Assembly (NCBI GenBank): GCA_012515885.1 | Contig: JAAYXN010000366.1 | Span: forward strand, 1-25,816 | Length of the DNA: 25,816 nt | Direction: 5' to 3' | Source of the DNA: Rhodococcus sp. (in: high G+C Gram-positive bacteria) | GTDB lineage: Bacteria > Actinomycetota > Actinomycetes > Mycobacteriales > Mycobacteriaceae | Shown here: one piece after another, positions 22,048 to 25,816 of the stretch | Position numbering within the stretch: position 1 is the first letter of the stretch | How the letters are laid out: every line of letters starts with the position of its first letter | The notes under the pieces: generated by a model | What the model was told of the DNA's origin: nothing | Databases searched by the model: none | Seen by the model: only the letters and a program-made list of their open reading frames with translations | Position numbers and translations under genes: made by a program

Positions 22048-23535
22048 TCAGCCCCCTAGCAATCCGGCTGCGATCACAGCACGTCCGATCGGCGCCGCCA
22101 CCGAGCCTCCAGTAGCGGCGAGTGCACGATTACCGCCGTCTTCGACGATCACAGCGATCGCCACGGTCGGGTTCTGAGCCGGCGCGAACGCGATGTACCA
22201 GGCGTGTGGCGGGGTGTTGCGTGGGTCGGAGCCGTGCTCAGCGGTACCCGTCTTTGATGCAATCTGCACACCCGGAATTTGCCCTTCGCCACCAGTGTGT
22301 TCTTCCGAACCGATCATCAGTTCGGTCAGTGTTGCCGCGACCTCAGGGCTGATGGCTTGACCGTCAGATACCGGTTTCACCGTGTCCAACGTTGCCAGGT
22401 CAGGGCCCTGAAGTTCCGATACGAGATGTGGTTGCATCCGGACGCCTCCGTTGGCCACGGTAGCGGCGACGACAGCATTTTGCAGCGGCGTGACGGCAAC
22501 ATCGCGTTGGCCGATGCTGCTTTGGCCAAGCGCAGCGTTGTCTGAGATGGCGCCGACGGTGCTCTCGGCGATGGGGAACGGCATACCAACAACTTCGTTG
22601 CCGATACCGAAGTTCCCGGCCTGCTCTTTCAACGTGTCGTCGCCGGTGCGGATACCCATTTCGACGAATGCGGTGTTGCAGGAACGGGCGAAGGCTTCAC
22701 GCAACGTCACCGTCGGGTGGGCGCCGCAGTGCGCGCCGCCGTAGTTTTCCAACGTGGTGGACGTGCCGGGCAGCGTGATGCGTGACTCGGCGGTGAACTG
22801 GTCGTCCGGGTTGGTGCCGCGGGAGAGTGCTGCCGCGGTGGTGACGACCTTGAACGTCGACCCGGGTGGGTAGGTCGCGGATACGGCCCGGTTGAGCATC
22901 GGTTTGGACGGGTCGGCGTTGAGTTCTTCCCACGCGGCGGTAGAAAGCGCCCCGTCATGACCGGACAGCAGGTTCGGGTCGTAGCTGGGGGTGCTCACCA
23001 TCGCCAGGACACGGCCGGTGCTCGGTTCGATCGCAACAACCGACCCGGTGTAGCCGCGGGAGGTCAGCTGGTCGAACGCGACCTGCTGCATCACCGGGTT
23101 GATCGTGGTGATGACGTTGCCGCCGCGCGGGTCGCGGCCGGAGAACATATCCGAGAAACGACGCCCGAACAGGCGGTTGTCGGAGCCGTTGAGGATCGTG
23201 TCTTCGGCGCGTTCGAGCCCGGTGCTGCCGTACTGCATCGAGTAGAAACCGGTGATCGGCGCGTACGCGAGGGCGCTCAGCGGCGACGCCGGGTTCTCCG
23301 GGTAGACGCGCAAATACTTGTAGCGCGAATCCGTCGGGATGGAGACGGCCAACACTTCACCGGCCGCCGAGATCTGTCCGCGCTGACGGGAATACTCGTC
23401 TAACAGCACCCGCGAGTTGCGGGGGTCAGCGCGCAGGCTGTCGGCCTTGATGACCTGGACGTAGGTGGCGTTGGCGAGCAGAGCGACGACCAGGAACATC
23501 ACGGCCATCGAGACTCGGCGCAAAGGTGTGTTCAC
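22048..23535 (-). CDS. pbpA: Penicillin-binding protein PbpA (class B transpeptidase)
   Basis: A peptidoglycan D,D-transpeptidase (495 residues) anchored by an N-terminal helix (about 9-27). The penicillin-binding motifs are intact: SxxK at Ser226-Lys229 (PPGSTFKV), SxN at 285-287 (SCNTAF) and KTGT at 428-431 (ASKTGTAEH). The non-catalytic region 30-150 has the mycobacterial form (NSRVLLDEYSRQRGQI). It works with RodA, the glycosyltransferase encoded next to it, and in mycobacteria is needed for normal division and length. Its ATG overlaps the rodA stop (ATGA); three bases separate it from pknA. Confidence 0.97.
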   Translation of the reverse strand: MNTPLRRVSMAVMFLVVALLANATYVQVIKADSLRADPRNSRVLLDEYSRQRGQISAAGEVLAVSIPTDSRYKYLRVYPENPASPLSALAYAPITGFYSMQYGSTGLERAEDTILNGSDNRLFGRRFSDMFSGRDPRGGNVITTINPVMQQVAFDQLTSRGYTGSVVAIEPSTGRVLAMVSTPSYDPNLLSGHDGALSTAAWEELNADPSKPMLNRAVSATYPPGSTFKVVTTAAALSRGTNPDDQFTAESRITLPGTSTTLENYGGAHCGAHPTVTLREAFARSCNTAFVEMGIRTGDDTLKEQAGNFGIGNEVVGMPFPIAESTVGAISDNAALGQSSIGQRDVAVTPLQNAVVAATVANGGVRMQPHLVSELQGPDLATLDTVKPVSDGQAISPEVAATLTELMIGSEEHTGGEGQIPGVQIASKTGTAEHGSDPRNTPPHAWYIAFAPAQNPTVAIAVIVEDGGNRALAATGGSVAAPIGRAVIAAGLLGG

Positions 23536-24989
23536 GGGCGCTGCACCATCTCGGTCGGAGCGTCAGAGATCGGTGCCGGAGCCTTGCGTTTGGGCGTAGC
23601 TGGACGGCGCGCAGCGTCAGAAATTTTGATCAAAATCGCAATCAGTAGGTAGTTGGCTAGCAGCGATGAGCCGCCGTAGGAGACGAACGGTGTGGTCAAC
23701 CCGGTCAGCGGAATCAGTTTGGTGACGCCGCCGACGACCACAAACACCTGGATCGCGATCGTGAACGACAGGCCGGCGGCGAGGAGTTTGCCGAAGCTGT
23801 CGCGCACCGCCAGCGCGGTCCGCATGCCGCGGATCACCAGGATCAGGAACAGCATGAGGATCGCGGCGAGGCCGATCAGACCGAGTTCTTCACCGATCGC
23901 TGCGGTAATGAAGTCGGTTTTCGCGAACGGCACTTGCGCGGGCCGGCCGCTACCTAATCCGGTTCCGGCGAGACCGCCGGTGGCCAGCCCGAATAGTGAT
24001 TGGGAAATCTGATAGCCGGTGTTGTGGTAGTCGCCGAACGGGTCCAGCCAGGTGTGGACGCGGACCCGGACGTGCCCAAACATTTGGTACGCGAAGAAGA
24101 ATCCGACCGCGAGCAGGCCGCCGCCGATAACCAGCCAGCCGACGCGTTCAGTAGCGATGTACATCATCACCAGGACGGTGCTGAACAGCAGCAGTGAGGT
24201 GCCCAGGTCTTTCTGGAACACCATGACGCCGACGGAAATGATCCAGGCGACGAGGATAGGGCCGAGGTCACGGGCCCGCGGCAGGTCCATCCCGAAGATG
24301 TGTTTACCGGCGACGGTGAACAGGTCACGCTTTTGCACCAGCACGGACGCGAAGAAGATGATGAGCAGGATCTTCGAGAACTCACCCGGCTGAATACTGA
24401 ACCCGGGCAGCCGGATCCAGATTTTAGCGCCATTAACCTCGGAAAACGCGGCAGGCAGCAGCGCCGGGATGGTCAGGAAGATCAGGCCAGCCAGACCAAT
24501 CGTGTAGCTGTATTTGCCCAGCAGTCGATAGTCCTTGAGCAACACCAGCATCGCGACGAAACCGCCGATCGCCAGCATCGTCCACAACACCTGTTGAGTG
24601 GCGTCCGGTGACGGCGCCGCCAGCCCGTACGCCGTCGCTACTTGCTGTTCGGCGAGGTCAAGCCGATGGATTAGCACCAAACCGAGACCGTTAAGCAGTG
24701 CGACGATCGGCAAAATCAGTGGATCCGCGTACGGCGCGAAACGACGCACCGCGACGTGCGCGAGCACCAGCAGAAAGGTGAACGCCAACGCGTACTTGCC
24801 GAGATCCCACGTGATGGATCGCTCCTGGCTTGCTTCCACCAGCAGCAACGACAGTGTGACGACGAGGATTGCGAAACCGAGCAGCGCTAGCTCAGTGTTG
24901 CGGCCCGTCGAGGGTTCCGGTGCGGGTGCGAACCCGCCCGGTGGGCTGGGGAACGGCTGTGCACCCGGTGCGGAGGGGGCTACGGACAT
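23532..24989 (-). CDS. rodA: SEDS-family peptidoglycan glycosyltransferase RodA
   Basis: Polytopic SEDS protein (485 residues, ten or more helices) that polymerises lipid II into glycan strands. The catalytic aspartate is Asp261 in FQKDLGTSLL, aligned with E. coli RodA Asp262. Other SEDS signatures are IQPGEFSKI (199-207), FAKTDFITAAIGEELG and LTTPFVSYGGSSLLANY. The N-terminal 30 residues are a Pro/Ala-rich cytoplasmic tail and the C-terminus carries a basic Pro-rich tail of about 30, both common in actinobacterial RodA. The start shares one base with the pstP stop. Genomic pairing with pbpA supports RodA rather than FtsW. Confidence 0.96.
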   Translation of the reverse strand: MSVAPSAPGAQPFPSPPGGFAPAPEPSTGRNTELALLGFAILVVTLSLLLVEASQERSITWDLGKYALAFTFLLVLAHVAVRRFAPYADPLILPIVALLNGLGLVLIHRLDLAEQQVATAYGLAAPSPDATQQVLWTMLAIGGFVAMLVLLKDYRLLGKYSYTIGLAGLIFLTIPALLPAAFSEVNGAKIWIRLPGFSIQPGEFSKILLIIFFASVLVQKRDLFTVAGKHIFGMDLPRARDLGPILVAWIISVGVMVFQKDLGTSLLLFSTVLVMMYIATERVGWLVIGGGLLAVGFFFAYQMFGHVRVRVHTWLDPFGDYHNTGYQISQSLFGLATGGLAGTGLGSGRPAQVPFAKTDFITAAIGEELGLIGLAAILMLFLILVIRGMRTALAVRDSFGKLLAAGLSFTIAIQVFVVVGGVTKLIPLTGLTTPFVSYGGSSLLANYLLIAILIKISDAARRPATPKRKAPAPISDAPTEMVQRP

Positions 24990-25816
24990 CAGCCGGCCGT
25001 CCTGCAGTTCTGGCCCGGGACCTGTGTCTGCGGCGCGACAGGTCCGGCCTGTTCAGGGGCTTCTTCTCCGGGAACAGCCTCTGCGTGCTCTTGATCGGGC
25101 TGCTCACCGGGCTGGCCCTCCGCTGGGGTCGGTGGGCCCTGCTCGGCGGGCTGTTCACCCGCGGTGGGCGGCACCTCAGTGCCCGGTTCCGGCTGAGGTT
25201 CGGGCTCTGGCTCAGGTGCGGGACGTTCCGTCTCACACACCGGCAGCAAATCGTTGTCAGCCAAACGCATCATCTGCTCTTTGGCGTCATCGAGGGTGCC
25301 CGACGGCAAGCCCGCGCGGACCTGAGCGCGCGCTGACGGCTGCAAGTCATCAACCTCAAGCAGGGCGCAGCCGGACGGGAGGCTATCGGGTGACACCAGC
25401 GTCAACGAACCAGAGTTAAAGACACAGCCGACAAGGTTGGCTTCCTGCAGCGAATAGCCGAGGATCGAGCCGGGAACACCCTGAAGCACCGTCACACGAT
25501 TGTCGTCAGCGCCCACGTAGTAACTGCCGCGCACCACTGTGCGGCCAAAGATTGCGCCGCCCACCAGAACCGCGATCAATACGACCGCCCCAACAAGCCA
25601 CCACACACGACGCCGCTTCTTCGGCGGCGCAGGCTGCTCAGCCTGCGGGATCACCCGTTTCGGGGTGGCGCGCGGCGGACGCATCGCAGCGGCACGGCCC
25701 GCTGCCGTATTGGGCGGAGGGATATCTTCCTCCTCCTCCGTCGACGCGGCGCCACCCACAATCGGGCTGGACTGGCCGTAATCAAGATCAATGACATCGG
25801 CGACGACGACGGTGAC
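24989..25816 (-). CDS. pstP: Serine/threonine protein phosphatase PstP, C-terminal part only
   Basis: The 3' part (275 residues) of the PP2C-type phosphatase that dephosphorylates PknA, PknB and their substrates; the catalytic domain lies outside the right edge. The visible start, VTVVVADVIDLDYGQSSPIV, is the end of the phosphatase domain as in mycobacterial PstP. Then come a cytoplasmic linker with a basic patch (KKRRR), a membrane helix (about 71-91 of the visible part, VWWLVGAVVLIAVLVGGAIFG) and an extracellular domain. The last 80 or so residues are rich in Pro, Glu and Gln. Four cysteines lie outside the membrane (in VGCVF, SGCAL, PVCET and QNCRT), enough for two disulfides. The stop overlaps the rodA ATG by one base. 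fhaB is expected upstream. Confidence 0.93.
   Translation of the reverse strand, partial: VTVVVADVIDLDYGQSSPIVGGAASTEEEEDIPPPNTAAGRAAAMRPPRATPKRVIPQAEQPAPPKKRRRVWWLVGAVVLIAVLVGGAIFGRTVVRGSYYVGADDNRVTVLQGVPGSILGYSLQEANLVGCVFNSGSLTLVSPDSLPSGCALLEVDDLQPSARAQVRAGLPSGTLDDAKEQMMRLADNDLLPVCETERPAPEPEPEPQPEPGTEVPPTAGEQPAEQGPPTPAEGQPGEQPDQEHAEAVPGEEAPEQAGPVAPQTQVPGQNCRTAG

Overview
This is high-GC DNA from an actinobacterium, most likely of the mycolic-acid clade (Mycobacterium / Nocardia / Rhodococcus / Gordonia relatives). The evidence is the gene set and order. The right half follows the origin-proximal block of Mycobacterium tuberculosis: cwsA-like, ppiA, PH-domain membrane protein, crgA, DUF881 protein, trpG/pabA, pknB, pknA, pbpA, rodA, pstP. 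The left half is a complex I (nuo) operon whose proteins closely resemble mycobacterial Nuo subunits, preceded by an Rv3143-type receiver protein. Corynebacterium is unlikely because it lacks nuo. The species is not identified.

Layout. 1-13602 (minus strand) holds the nuo operon in the order A-B-C-D-E/F-G-H-I-J-K-L-M, transcribed leftward; nuoM runs off the left edge and nuoN should follow outside. The genes mostly overlap by ATGA/GTGA or are separated by a few bases, so this is one translationally coupled transcript. Two features stand out: nuoE and nuoF are fused in one 681-codon frame, and nuoD is out of frame near its 3' end, so the conserved C-terminal 35 residues are encoded in the +1 frame. 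13603-13733 is the nuoA leader, with a hairpin over the ribosome binding site and a Crp/GlxR-like site. 13734-14189 is the receiver-like protein. 14304-14897 is a CwsA-like membrane protein, divergent from ppiA and a rhomboid protease gene (14995-16486, plus). 16488-17302 (minus) carries the PH-domain protein and crgA, with a consensus DnaA box between them. 17379-18769 (plus) carries the DUF881 protein and trpG/pabA. 18770-25816 (minus) is the pstP-rodA-pbpA-pknA-pknB operon, entered at the 3' half of pstP.

How the genes work together. The nuo genes encode the proton-pumping NADH:menaquinone oxidoreductase. The right-hand operon couples cell-wall sensing to elongation and division: PknB senses muropeptides/lipid II through its PASTA domains, PknA and PknB phosphorylate wall and division proteins, PstP reverses this, and RodA with PbpA polymerises and cross-links peptidoglycan. 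CrgA and the CwsA-like protein are small membrane proteins of the same divisome/elongasome network. No tRNA, rRNA, CRISPR array, insertion sequence or prophage gene was seen, and no gene-free stretch exceeds about 130 bases.
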